Assembly: GCA_040752395.1 (NCBI GenBank)
Contig: JBFMHD010000080.1
Coordinates: 1-11,289, forward strand
Source: JBFMHD01 sp040752395 [NCBI: Candidatus Hydrogenedentota bacterium]
Lineage (GTDB): Bacteria; JBFMHD01
Direction: 5' to 3'
Length of the DNA: 11,289 nucleotides
The notes beneath the pieces were generated by a model. That model saw only the letters and a list, made by a program, of their open reading frames with translations. It was not told the origin of the DNA and ran no database searches. Made by a program: the position numbers and the translations under genes. Below, in pieces: positions 5,625 through 11,289 of the stretch (position 1 is the stretch's first letter; each line of letters begins with the position of its first letter).

Positions 5625-6227
5625 ATGATACTTATTGTTAATTATAAAATGGGTAATTTAGGCAATGTAGAAAGAGCTGTTAAAAGATATTGTGATAATG
5701 TTTTAGTATCTGAAAATCCTCTTGATCTAATGAACGCAAAAAAAATCATTCTACCCGGCGTCGGTGCTTTTGGTAAAGCTATGCGAAACCTTAATGAAGC
5801 TGGATGGATTGAGCCACTTAATAAAGCATTTGATAAAAATATACCGATACTCGGGATCTGCCTTGGATTACAATTATTTTTTACAGAAAGTGAAGAATCT
5901 CCACAAACAAGAGGTTTAGGCTGGATTAATGATAAAATAATAAGATTTAAAAGGGCAAAAAAGATACCTCATATTGGATGGAATAATGTTAAATGGAGCT
6001 CCGTGAATCTTTTGAATAATAATATTCCTGATGACAAATATTTCTATTTTGTTCATTCTTATTATGCTCCTCTGAGAGAAGATTATACATCAGGGATCAC
6101 TGATTATGAAAACGAAAGATTTACATCAGTCATTAAAAAAGATAATCTATATGCAACACAGTTTCATCCAGAAAAGAGCCATATTAACGGTTTAAAGATT
6201 ATAGAAAATTTCATATTAAAGGTCTGA
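5625..6227 (+). CDS. hisH: Imidazole glycerol phosphate synthase, glutaminase subunit HisH
   Basis: HisH hydrolyses glutamine and passes ammonia to HisF in histidine biosynthesis. The 200 residues form a class I glutamine amidotransferase. The oxyanion region is LPGVGAFG (43-50), the nucleophile is Cys79 in GICLGLQ, and the catalytic His181 and Glu183 are in ATQFHPEKS. HIGWN (116-120) is the usual HisH motif. Length is normal for the family. GGAG (5610-5613) lies about 11 bases upstream of ATG 5625. A five-codon ORF (5608-5625) overlaps the start as TGATG, as also occurs before obg. It is probably the first gene of hisH-DUF2225-hisA-hisF, with the next gene starting 3 bases after its stop. 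Confidence 0.96.
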   Translation: MILIVNYKMGNLGNVERAVKRYCDNVLVSENPLDLMNAKKIILPGVGAFGKAMRNLNEAGWIEPLNKAFDKNIPILGICLGLQLFFTESEESPQTRGLGWINDKIIRFKRAKKIPHIGWNNVKWSSVNLLNNNIPDDKYFYFVHSYYAPLREDYTSGITDYENERFTSVIKKDNLYATQFHPEKSHINGLKIIENFILKV

Positions 6228-6230
6228 AAT

Positions 6231-6941
6231 ATGAATATCTGGTTCAAAGCTACTGAATGCCCTGTTTGTAAAATGAAATTTAAATATCCCAGGATTAAAT
6301 CACGGGATATTAAATCAGTAAAACGTGATACTGATTTTATGTATTATTACGAGGGTGTTAATCCCCTCTATTATCAGATAACAGTATGTCCGCAATGTCT
6401 CTATTCTGATAAATATACGTCTTTTGAGAAGTTATCACCATATAAAGCTGAACGTGTCCGAAACGATTATGAGCAACGAAAAAATATTGCAGGTAAATAT
6501 AATTTTGATGGTATCAGAAATTTTGCCTGTGTCATAAAAAGCTATGAGCTTGCTGCTCTCTGTGGGATATCAAGAAAAGCAAAAAGTGATGAGATAGCAG
6601 GTTTTTATCTGAGAGCCGCCTGGGTAGCCCGTGAACAAGAAAAAACAGAGATCGAACTACACTACTTATCGCTTGCATATCAATTTTACCTCAAAGCTTA
6701 CCAGGTAGAATACACAAAGTTTGGTAAACTGGGTGAGGTTGGGTTTATATATTTGATAGGTGAGATAGCAAGAAGATTGAAAAAATATGATGAAGCTTTG
6801 AAGTTCTTTTCAAAAGTTATAGAACATCCTGATATAAAAAAATCTCATGAGATTGAAAGACTGACACGTAATGCCTGGCAGGAAACTAAAGCGCTGAAAT
6901 CTGAAGTAAAAGAGAAAATCGATATAGATAAACTTTTGTAA
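6231..6941 (+). CDS. DUF2225 family protein with two CPxC zinc-binding motifs and helical repeats
   Basis: The 236-residue protein matches the DUF2225 pattern. C10-P-V-C13 and C53-P-Q-C56 make a likely four-cysteine zinc site, separated by a segment with DFMYYYEGVNPLYYQITVCPQC. After about residue 85 it is helical and TPR-like (AGFYLRAAWVAREQEKTEIELHYLSLAYQFYLKAY is the clearest stretch, followed by YDEALKFFSKVIEHP). No catalytic residues are apparent, and the family's role is unknown. It sits 3 bases after hisH and 51 bases before hisA, so it is probably co-transcribed with histidine genes, though nothing in it suggests a histidine-pathway reaction. Confidence 0.82.
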   Translation: MNIWFKATECPVCKMKFKYPRIKSRDIKSVKRDTDFMYYYEGVNPLYYQITVCPQCLYSDKYTSFEKLSPYKAERVRNDYEQRKNIAGKYNFDGIRNFACVIKSYELAALCGISRKAKSDEIAGFYLRAAWVAREQEKTEIELHYLSLAYQFYLKAYQVEYTKFGKLGEVGFIYLIGEIARRLKKYDEALKFFSKVIEHPDIKKSHEIERLTRNAWQETKALKSEVKEKIDIDKLL

Positions 6942-6992
6942 TAATCCGCTAATTATAGTGTTTCTTACTCCTTGCACTGGAGCCTATTTATT

Positions 6993-7721
6993 ATGGATAT
7001 ATTACCAGCAGTAGATATATTAAACGGCAGATGTGTAAGACTTGCTAAAGGAAGATATGCTAAACAGACTATTTATTCAGAAGACCCTCTATCTGTTGCA
7101 AAAAAATGGATTAATAGCGGCGCTTTATGGCTACATATAGTTGACCTTGATGGCGCCAAAACTGGTAAACCCCTTAATATTGATATAATAAAAAAAATAA
7201 TAAGTTATTGTAAAAGCAGAGATATAAAAATTTCTATCGGTGGCGGCATTCGTGATAGCAAAACAATTACCCTCTATAAAAATTTTAAGGTAGATAGAGT
7301 TAATATAGGCACCGCTTTGATAAAAGAGATTAAAGAAAAAGGCAGGATAACTATTTTAAAGAATCTCTCTTTTATTGAAAAGTATCTTGCTTTAGATTGT
7401 AAAAAAGGTGTTATCCGGATAGCGGGCTGGCTTGAAGACACGCAGCTTTCGATAAAAGAAGTTATTGAACTTATCGATTCTTATATCGATGGTTATCTCG
7501 TCACTGCAATTGAAAGAGATGGTATGCTAAAAGGACCTGATATTAAACTTATAAAGCAAGTATCAAAAATAACTGGTAAACCAATAATCGCTGCTGGCGG
7601 TATAAGGTCTATTAAAGATATTTTAAACTTAAAAAGATTAAATATTGCAGGTGTAATTGTAGGGAAGTCGTTATATGAAAATAAAATAGATTTAAAAGAG
7701 GCTATAAATGCTTGCGCCTAG
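6993..7721 (+). CDS. hisA: ProFAR isomerase HisA
   Basis: HisA converts ProFAR to PRFAR, the substrate of HisHF. The 242-residue beta/alpha barrel begins [17 protein letters not shown] with the catalytic Asp8. The second catalytic Asp is Asp135 in YLALDCKKG. Phosphate-binding glycines are in SIGGGIRDS (81-89) and AAGGIRS (200-206). GWLE (145-148) and [12 protein letters not shown] (172-183) also fit. I chose ATG 6993, which gives the standard N-terminus and has GGAG (6979-6982) 10 bases upstream. The in-frame TTG 6972 would add seven residues and place that ribosome site inside the gene. The end overlaps hisF by 14 bases, implying translational coupling. Confidence 0.95.
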   Translation: MDILPAVDILNGRCVRLAKGRYAKQTIYSEDPLSVAKKWINSGALWLHIVDLDGAKTGKPLNIDIIKKIISYCKSRDIKISIGGGIRDSKTITLYKNFKVDRVNIGTALIKEIKEKGRITILKNLSFIEKYLALDCKKGVIRIAGWLEDTQLSIKEVIELIDSYIDGYLVTAIERDGMLKGPDIKLIKQVSKITGKPIIAAGGIRSIKDILNLKRLNIAGVIVGKSLYENKIDLKEAINACA

Positions 7722-8463
7722 AATAATACCCTGTCTTGATATAGATAAGGGCAGAGTAGTTAAAGGAGTAAGGTTTGTTAATCTTGTTGATGCAGGCGAC
7801 CCTGTAGAACAAGCACTTGTTTATGATAGAGAGGGTGCTGATGAACTTGTTTTTCTTGATATTACAGCTTCGTATGAGAATCGAGAGATACTTCTTGAAA
7901 CAGTTTGCAAAGTCGCCTCTGTCTTAACGATACCTTTTACTGTTGGTGGCGGTATAAGAACAGTTGATGATATGCGGAATATTCTCAAGCGCGGTGCTGA
8001 TAAAATTTCGATTAATACTGCTGCTGTTAAAAATCACGAGCTAATTAAAGAAGGTGCTAGTGAATTCGGGTCCCAGTGCATAGTTCTTGCTATCGACGCA
8101 AAACAATCAAAAGACAGGTTCGAGGTTTATATAAACGGCGGCCGGACACCTACGGGTATCGATGCTTTAGACTGGGCAAAAAAAGGCGTTGAATCAGGTG
8201 CAGGCGAGATTCTATTAACAAGTATGGACACTGATGGAACTAAAAATGGGTTTGATATAAAATTAACAAGGCTTATATCTTCAAGTGTACCTGTGCCTGT
8301 TATCGCTTCAGGTGGTGGCGGAACAAAGAAGCATTTTTGTTCTGTTTTTACTGAAGGGTTAGCAGATGCTGCACTCGCAGCCTCGATATTTCATTCCCGT
8401 GAACTTACTATAAAAGAGATAAAGGAATATCTTACAAAAAAAGGAATCCCTGTAAGAATTTGA
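7708..8463 (+). CDS. hisF: Imidazole glycerol phosphate synthase, cyclase subunit HisF
   Basis: HisF is the lyase/cyclase that uses ammonia from HisH to form imidazole glycerol phosphate and AICAR. The 251-residue barrel has the two catalytic aspartates at the standard positions, Asp11 in [13 protein letters not shown] and Asp130 in VLAIDAK. TVGGGIR (78-84), [13 protein letters not shown] (176-188) and ASGGGG are also present. Length is canonical and the protein looks intact. AGAGG (7697-7701) serves the ATG, which lies inside the end of hisA. The last 43 bases, through the stop codon, are duplicated about 735 bases downstream at 9156-9199 (see repeats). hisI/hisE, hisB, hisD and hisG are not in the window. 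Confidence 0.97.
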   Translation: MLAPRIIPCLDIDKGRVVKGVRFVNLVDAGDPVEQALVYDREGADELVFLDITASYENREILLETVCKVASVLTIPFTVGGGIRTVDDMRNILKRGADKISINTAAVKNHELIKEGASEFGSQCIVLAIDAKQSKDRFEVYINGGRTPTGIDALDWAKKGVESGAGEILLTSMDTDGTKNGFDIKLTRLISSSVPVPVIASGGGGTKKHFCSVFTEGLADAALAASIFHSRELTIKEIKEYLTKKGIPVRI

Positions 8464-8478
8464 ACTCACTTCCATCTG
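8421..8478 (+). repeat. Direct repeat left copy: 3' end of hisF plus junction
   Basis: This copy encodes the real hisF tail ([13 protein letters not shown] and stop) and continues 15 bases past it. It matches 9156-9214 with four substitutions and one extra A in the A run. The bases after the stop match the last codons of the minus-strand M15 gene (reverse strand reads Arg-Trp-Lys-stop here, Arg-Trp-Arg-stop in the other copy). The left copy therefore carries a piece of both genes that end at the original junction. Confidence 0.92.
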
Positions 8479-8530
8479 CAATTCAGACAATAGACCCCTA
8501 AACATCGGGCATTAGACTTAAAGGAAAGAA

Positions 8531-8628
8531 ATGACCAGAAATTATATAAAAAAGTCTGATGCGCAGGAGAAAGAGCAAGAAAAAAACCAATTGACGAAAT
8601 AGCAGGTTTAATGTTTTACTCCAGTTAA
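8531..8628 (+). pseudogene. Degenerate small ORF in the inserted segment
   Basis: An ATG at 8531, after AAGGAAAG (8521-8528), opens 23 codons (MTRNYIKKSDAQEKEQEKNQ...) that stop at 8602. From 8563 another frame reads AGERARKKPIDEIAGLMFYSS, spread over two frames, ending in TAA at 8626-8628. The second half looks more protein-like than the first, so the pieces may be remains of one gene with a frameshift. A short basic/acidic protein next to a DUF4160-DUF2442 pair could have been an antitoxin-like partner, but no family is recognisable. It lies in the ~200-base spacer before the DUF4160 gene. Confidence 0.3.
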
Positions 8629-8675
8629 AATAAGATAGTCTGAAACAGGAAAAGATTACCTGAATGGTCTCTATA

Positions 8676-8909
8676 ATGCCAACAATTATAATTGAGGGTT
8701 ATAAATTCAGATTTTATTCTTCAGATATAAATGAGCCACCACATTTTCATATTCTCCATGGTGAAAATGAAGCTAAAATCTGGCTACAGCCTGTGGTTGT
8801 GGAATATAATCATGGCTATAATCCAACTGAACTAAATCACATATTAAAATTGACACGCCAAAATCAGTATAAATTATTGGAGGTGTGGAATGGTTATTTT
8901 AGCAAGTAA
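8676..8909 (+). CDS. DUF4160 domain protein (toxin-antitoxin-like module)
   Basis: The 77-residue protein carries the DUF4160 pattern: MPTIIIEGYKFRFYSSDINE, then PPHFHILHGENEAKIWL, then LKLTRQNQYKLLEVWNGYF. The PPHxH and KxWL motifs are diagnostic. Members usually start at MPT, so I prefer ATG 8676. An in-frame ATG at 8664 would add MVSI and has AGGA (8647-8650) 13 bases upstream. Members are commonly found beside DUF2442 genes, as here, and the pair has been regarded as a possible toxin-antitoxin-like unit; I know of no firm biochemical role. It overlaps the DUF2442 gene by 20 bases, so translation is coupled. It lies within a segment bracketed by direct repeats, consistent with acquisition. 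Confidence 0.88.
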   Translation: MPTIIIEGYKFRFYSSDINEPPHFHILHGENEAKIWLQPVVVEYNHGYNPTELNHILKLTRQNQYKLLEVWNGYFSK

Positions 8910-9156
8910 AATTACAGAACAGGTTAAAGCAACTGATGTGTATTTTGTCGACAATATACTTTGCGTTTCCCTTAATGACGGTCGAGAGATCAGGGTTGCA
9001 ATAGACAAAGTTGAGTGGTTAAAGTGGTTAGAAAAAGCCACGCTAGAACAGAAAACTAAATGGTCTATTGAACCAGGAGGGTTTGCTGTGTATTGGGATG
9101 AATTAGATGATGGTATTGAAATATGTCACTTATTGGAAACGCGTTCAATAGTCTAA
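8890..9156 (+). CDS. DUF2442 domain protein, partner of DUF4160
   Basis: The 88-residue protein fits DUF2442. The strand pattern KATDVYFVDNILCVSLNDGREI is followed by VEWLKWLEKATLEQKTKWSI and a C-terminal half with FAVYWDELDDGIEICHLL. The family's W-P-L core is partly replaced (VEWLKWL). GGAGGTG (8879-8885), inside the DUF4160 gene, lies 4 bases before ATG 8890, the best ribosome site in this region, so it may be made in excess of its partner, as expected for an antitoxin; that is inference. Its stop codon ends at 9156, exactly where the right copy of the hisF-end repeat begins. Confidence 0.88.
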   Translation: MVILASKITEQVKATDVYFVDNILCVSLNDGREIRVAIDKVEWLKWLEKATLEQKTKWSIEPGGFAVYWDELDDGIEICHLLETRSIV

Positions 9157-9214
9157 AAGGAATATCTTACAAAAAAAAGGTATCTCTGTGAGAATTTGAA
9201 CTCACCTCCATCTG
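9156..9214 (+). repeat. Direct repeat right copy: duplicated 3' end of hisF
   Basis: This 59-base block repeats 8421-8478. Read as hisF it would give KEYLTK then a shift, because the A run has 8 instead of 7 A. If one A is removed it reads [17 protein letters not shown], so it is a former or copied hisF tail. Its end overlaps the last codons of the minus-strand M15 gene (stop at 9202-9204), only 2 bases from the vestigial hisF stop (9197-9199). Before the insertion hisF and the M15 gene were probably convergent with almost no gap. Confidence 0.92.
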
Positions 9215-10254
9215 ATATATCCCATACGTTTAGTTCCGCGATACCAGTACCCCCATCGAGCACGTTTCGTACCACGAGCATCTATATGCACAAAATGTGA
9301 TACAGTATATTTACCCTTGCCAATCGGTGTCCGGTATTCGTAAACACCAACGCCACCAACCGGCATCAGCCCCTTCTCTTCTAAATAATCGCATGCTTTT
9401 GCTAAAAGAATAGCGTCACCAATGTCCTGTTTACCGTTATTGTTCACGTCATCAAAAATGCCGTCCCTTGGATTAGCATCAACAATAATGTCAACAGCTA
9501 AACCATAAATATGATAGCTTTCTTTTACTGATTCAGGTATAGCGTCGTTGTATATCGGTGTCCGATAGCCGCTCTTTACGCGAATACCCTTGCAGTTAAA
9601 TTGTGGATGATTTGAAAGAGCCCGGATAAGTGATTCTATCTTAAAAACTATCGGGTATTGAATTACCACATACTTCGGAAAATAATTTTTCTGTTCAAGC
9701 GTAAGTGAACCTGATACGAAATCGCTAAACCGAAGATTACTTGAAATCGGCACATCAAGCAGTTCAGTAGTAATCTCTATAAATCGAGTGGGTGTTTTAA
9801 GTCTGTCTGGATAATTACCCATAATATAGCCATTAATCTTACCATCTTTTATTTTTATTTTTTTAGGAACGACTAAAATGATTCGTGCAAGCGGACTATA
9901 AACAGAACCATATATAATAGAATAAGTGCCACCAGTATCAGGTGCGAGCAAATAAATACAGGTCGAGTCACTACGAAGTACTTTTGCATTATTTTGTATA
10001 AAGTTTTCTTGCAAAGCAAAACTCATATTTGCTCGGTCAGTTATCTTGCTTTCATCGAGTAAAGAGAGATAGAATGGTTTAGAGGGAGCGGCAATAATCG
10101 CCATCCCGGATGATACGACAGTCTCATAATGTTTTGCGTTATATGCGTCTTCAAAAATTACTCTAAAAAGAAGTGATTGAGCTATAATATTAGACCTGAT
10201 GCTTAAAATAAAAATAACATATAAAAAAGTCCTTAAAAAATTACTACTCAACAT
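9202..10254 (-). CDS. Secreted M15-type (D-Ala-D-Ala peptidase fold) protein with EF-hand-like insert
   Basis: From ATG 10254 the product has 350 residues. It starts with a hydrophobic, signal-peptide-like segment (MLSSNFLRTFLYVIFILSIR...IIAQS). The first ~200 residues are of unknown fold. The C-terminal ~130 residues match the M15/VanY-type peptidase fold. They contain KSGYRTPIYN (227-236) and S-Y-H248-x6-D255 (SYHIYGLAVDI), then SHFVHIDARG with His323, giving the expected His/Asp/His zinc ligands. Between them DVNNNGKQDIGDA (~269-281) has the spacing of a calcium-binding EF-hand/dockerin-like loop. It likely acts on peptidoglycan outside the inner membrane. No Shine-Dalgarno is visible. Longer in-frame starts (10296, 10365) would overlap the divergent glycosyltransferase or spoil the signal peptide, so I prefer 10254. 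Confidence 0.85.
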   Translation of the reverse strand: MLSSNFLRTFLYVIFILSIRSNIIAQSLLFRVIFEDAYNAKHYETVVSSGMAIIAAPSKPFYLSLLDESKITDRANMSFALQENFIQNNAKVLRSDSTCIYLLAPDTGGTYSIIYGSVYSPLARIILVVPKKIKIKDGKINGYIMGNYPDRLKTPTRFIEITTELLDVPISSNLRFSDFVSGSLTLEQKNYFPKYVVIQYPIVFKIESLIRALSNHPQFNCKGIRVKSGYRTPIYNDAIPESVKESYHIYGLAVDIIVDANPRDGIFDDVNNNGKQDIGDAILLAKACDYLEEKGLMPVGGVGVYEYRTPIGKGKYTVSHFVHIDARGTKRARWGYWYRGTKRMGYIRWR

Positions 10255-10267
10255 ATAATAAAAAATA

Positions 10268-10273
10268 TATAAT
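10268..10273 (+). promoter_or_regulatory. Candidate -10 box in divergent spacer
   Basis: A perfect TATAAT lies at 10268-10273, 39 bases before the glycosyltransferase ATG, and another at 10254-10259. No good -35 box is found at 16-18 bases. The 58-base spacer must hold promoters for both divergent genes and is nearly all A/T, which makes chance matches likely. Confidence 0.25.
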
Positions 10274-10312
10274 AATTCTTTTATAGAGGTCAACATAGAA
10301 GACAGGAGACAT

Positions 10313-11289
10313 ATGAAAACGCTTTTTATCCAGCTTCGAAGAATTGGTGATGTATTAATGACCACACCTGCTATTCGAGCTTTTAAAAAAAAATATCCTG
10401 ATTCTGAACTTCATTATCTTACAGAAATACCAGCTGATGAATTATTAATGAATAATCCTTATATCGATAAAATAATAAAATATAACCCTTATTATAACAG
10501 ATTTAAGAATCTAATAAAAGAGATACAAAAAAATAAGTATGATGTGGTTATTGATTTTTTCGGTAACCCTCGAAGCTCATGGCTTGCCTTTTTATCTACT
10601 GCTAAAAAAAGGATAGGATTCGATTATAGACTGAGAAAATTAGCTTATACACATAGATTAAAATTAAAAAATATCCACAGGGTCTATTCTGCAGGTATAA
10701 AACTTCATCTGCTTGAGTTCCTTGACATATGCGATGATGACATAGGTATAGAAATTTATTTAAATAATAAAGAACTTGATAGGGCTAAAAATTGGCTTAC
10801 AAACCATAATATTGCCGAACAGGAATTCTGCGTTATCTCACCTGTAAGTCGAAAAGATTACAAGAGATGGCAATTAGAAAAGTATGGTGAAATAATAAAA
10901 TATCTTATTTCTAAAAACCTGAAAACCGTCATAATTTACGGTCCATCTGAAATTTATGAAGCGCTCTCAGTCAATGGGTATAGTAACGATAAAGCAGTCC
11001 TGATAGATGATGGAATGAGTTTAAGAGAGGTTGCTTCTATAATAAAGTTTGCAAGGTTCTATTTGGGAAATGATAACGTACATAAGCATATAGCAAGAGC
11101 TGTTGGTATCCCAACGTTTACTATTTTTGGTCCTGTTGGTGCTTTATCCTGGACCGACCCTGTCTTCCCTATACAGTATTATTTTGAAAAATATATAAAG
11201 TGTCGTAAGAAATGTAATATTAACAAATGTAAAGATTATAAATGCATTAAAGAAGTTGAAGTAGCTGAAGTAATACAAAGACTCGAGAT
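10313..11289 (+). CDS. Family 9 glycosyltransferase (heptosyltransferase-like), 3' partial
   Basis: The reading frame is open from ATG 10313 to the window end (325 codons). AGGAG (10304-10308) stands 4 bases upstream. The N-terminus MKTLFIQLRRIGDVLMTTPA is the hallmark of ADP-heptose:LPS heptosyltransferases, with Asp13 in the place of the catalytic base. The second Rossmann domain carries YLGNDNVHKHIARAVGIPT and FTIFGPVG (about 250-275), the sugar-nucleotide site. Four cysteines near the end (C297, C301, C306, C311) match the cysteine-rich C-terminus common in WaaF-like proteins. GT9 enzymes build the LPS core on the cytoplasmic side of the inner membrane; the acceptor here is unknown. With a usual length of ~340-350, only about 20-30 residues should be missing. 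Confidence 0.92.
   Translation, partial: MKTLFIQLRRIGDVLMTTPAIRAFKKKYPDSELHYLTEIPADELLMNNPYIDKIIKYNPYYNRFKNLIKEIQKNKYDVVIDFFGNPRSSWLAFLSTAKKRIGFDYRLRKLAYTHRLKLKNIHRVYSAGIKLHLLEFLDICDDDIGIEIYLNNKELDRAKNWLTNHNIAEQEFCVISPVSRKDYKRWQLEKYGEIIKYLISKNLKTVIIYGPSEIYEALSVNGYSNDKAVLIDDGMSLREVASIIKFARFYLGNDNVHKHIARAVGIPTFTIFGPVGALSWTDPVFPIQYYFEKYIKCRKKCNINKCKDYKCIKEVEVAEVIQRLE

Noticed and set aside
6972-6992. TTG 6972 as hisA start
   Set aside because: It adds seven residues before the conserved MDILPAVD and would bury the GGAG ribosome site inside the gene.
10255-10365. Upstream start codons (10296, 10365) for the M15-like gene
   Set aside because: 10365 overlaps the divergent glycosyltransferase by about 50 bases, and both place extra hydrophobic sequence before a good signal peptide.

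Overview
The window looks like a stretch of an AT-rich chromosome from a diderm (Gram-negative-type) bacterium. That rests on a lipoprotein-type M48 peptidase of the BepA kind and on an ADP-heptose/LPS-type family 9 glycosyltransferase at the right edge. The spacers contain many short heptad-phased repeats, and several genes are poorly characterised families next to housekeeping genes. This would fit an uncultured candidate phylum, but the taxon cannot be fixed from the sequence alone.

Layout. 1-1394: a repeat-derived leader followed by obg (ribosome-assembly GTPase). 1395-1604: an AT-rich spacer with a ~107-bp element bounded by IS-like terminal inverted repeats and no transposase (MITE candidate). 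1605-3508: a tight three-gene cluster made of a small CPCC-motif protein, a STAS-domain (anti-anti-sigma-like) protein whose C-terminal end lies in another frame, and a lipoprotein M48 metallopeptidase with TPRs. 3509-3829: a spacer with a possible 20-residue ORF, heptad repeats and a second, 95% identical copy of the obg leader. 3830-5123: a DUF2061 membrane protein and an apparently orphan beta-class DNA methyltransferase. 5124-5624: a repeat-rich spacer holding tRNA-Lys(CTT) and tandem hairpins. 5625-8463: the histidine genes hisH, hisA and hisF, with a DUF2225 zinc-motif/TPR-like gene between hisH and hisA. 8464-9155: an apparently inserted cassette with a degenerate ORF and a DUF4160-DUF2442 pair. 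9202-10254 (minus): a secreted M15-type peptidase-like protein. 10313 to the right edge: the family 9 glycosyltransferase, cut by the window end.

How the genes work together. HisH and HisF form imidazole-glycerol-phosphate synthase, and HisA makes their substrate. The M48 lipoprotein, the M15-like enzyme and the glycosyltransferase all point to envelope assembly or turnover. The most unusual structure is the DUF4160-DUF2442 cassette. It is bracketed by ~58-bp direct copies of the hisF 3' end plus the last codons of the convergent M15 gene, which suggests insertion into a formerly tight convergent junction. Two other notable points are a 124-bp duplicated leader that carries the Shine-Dalgarno core for two unrelated genes, and a family of heptamer-phased repeats scattered through the spacers.
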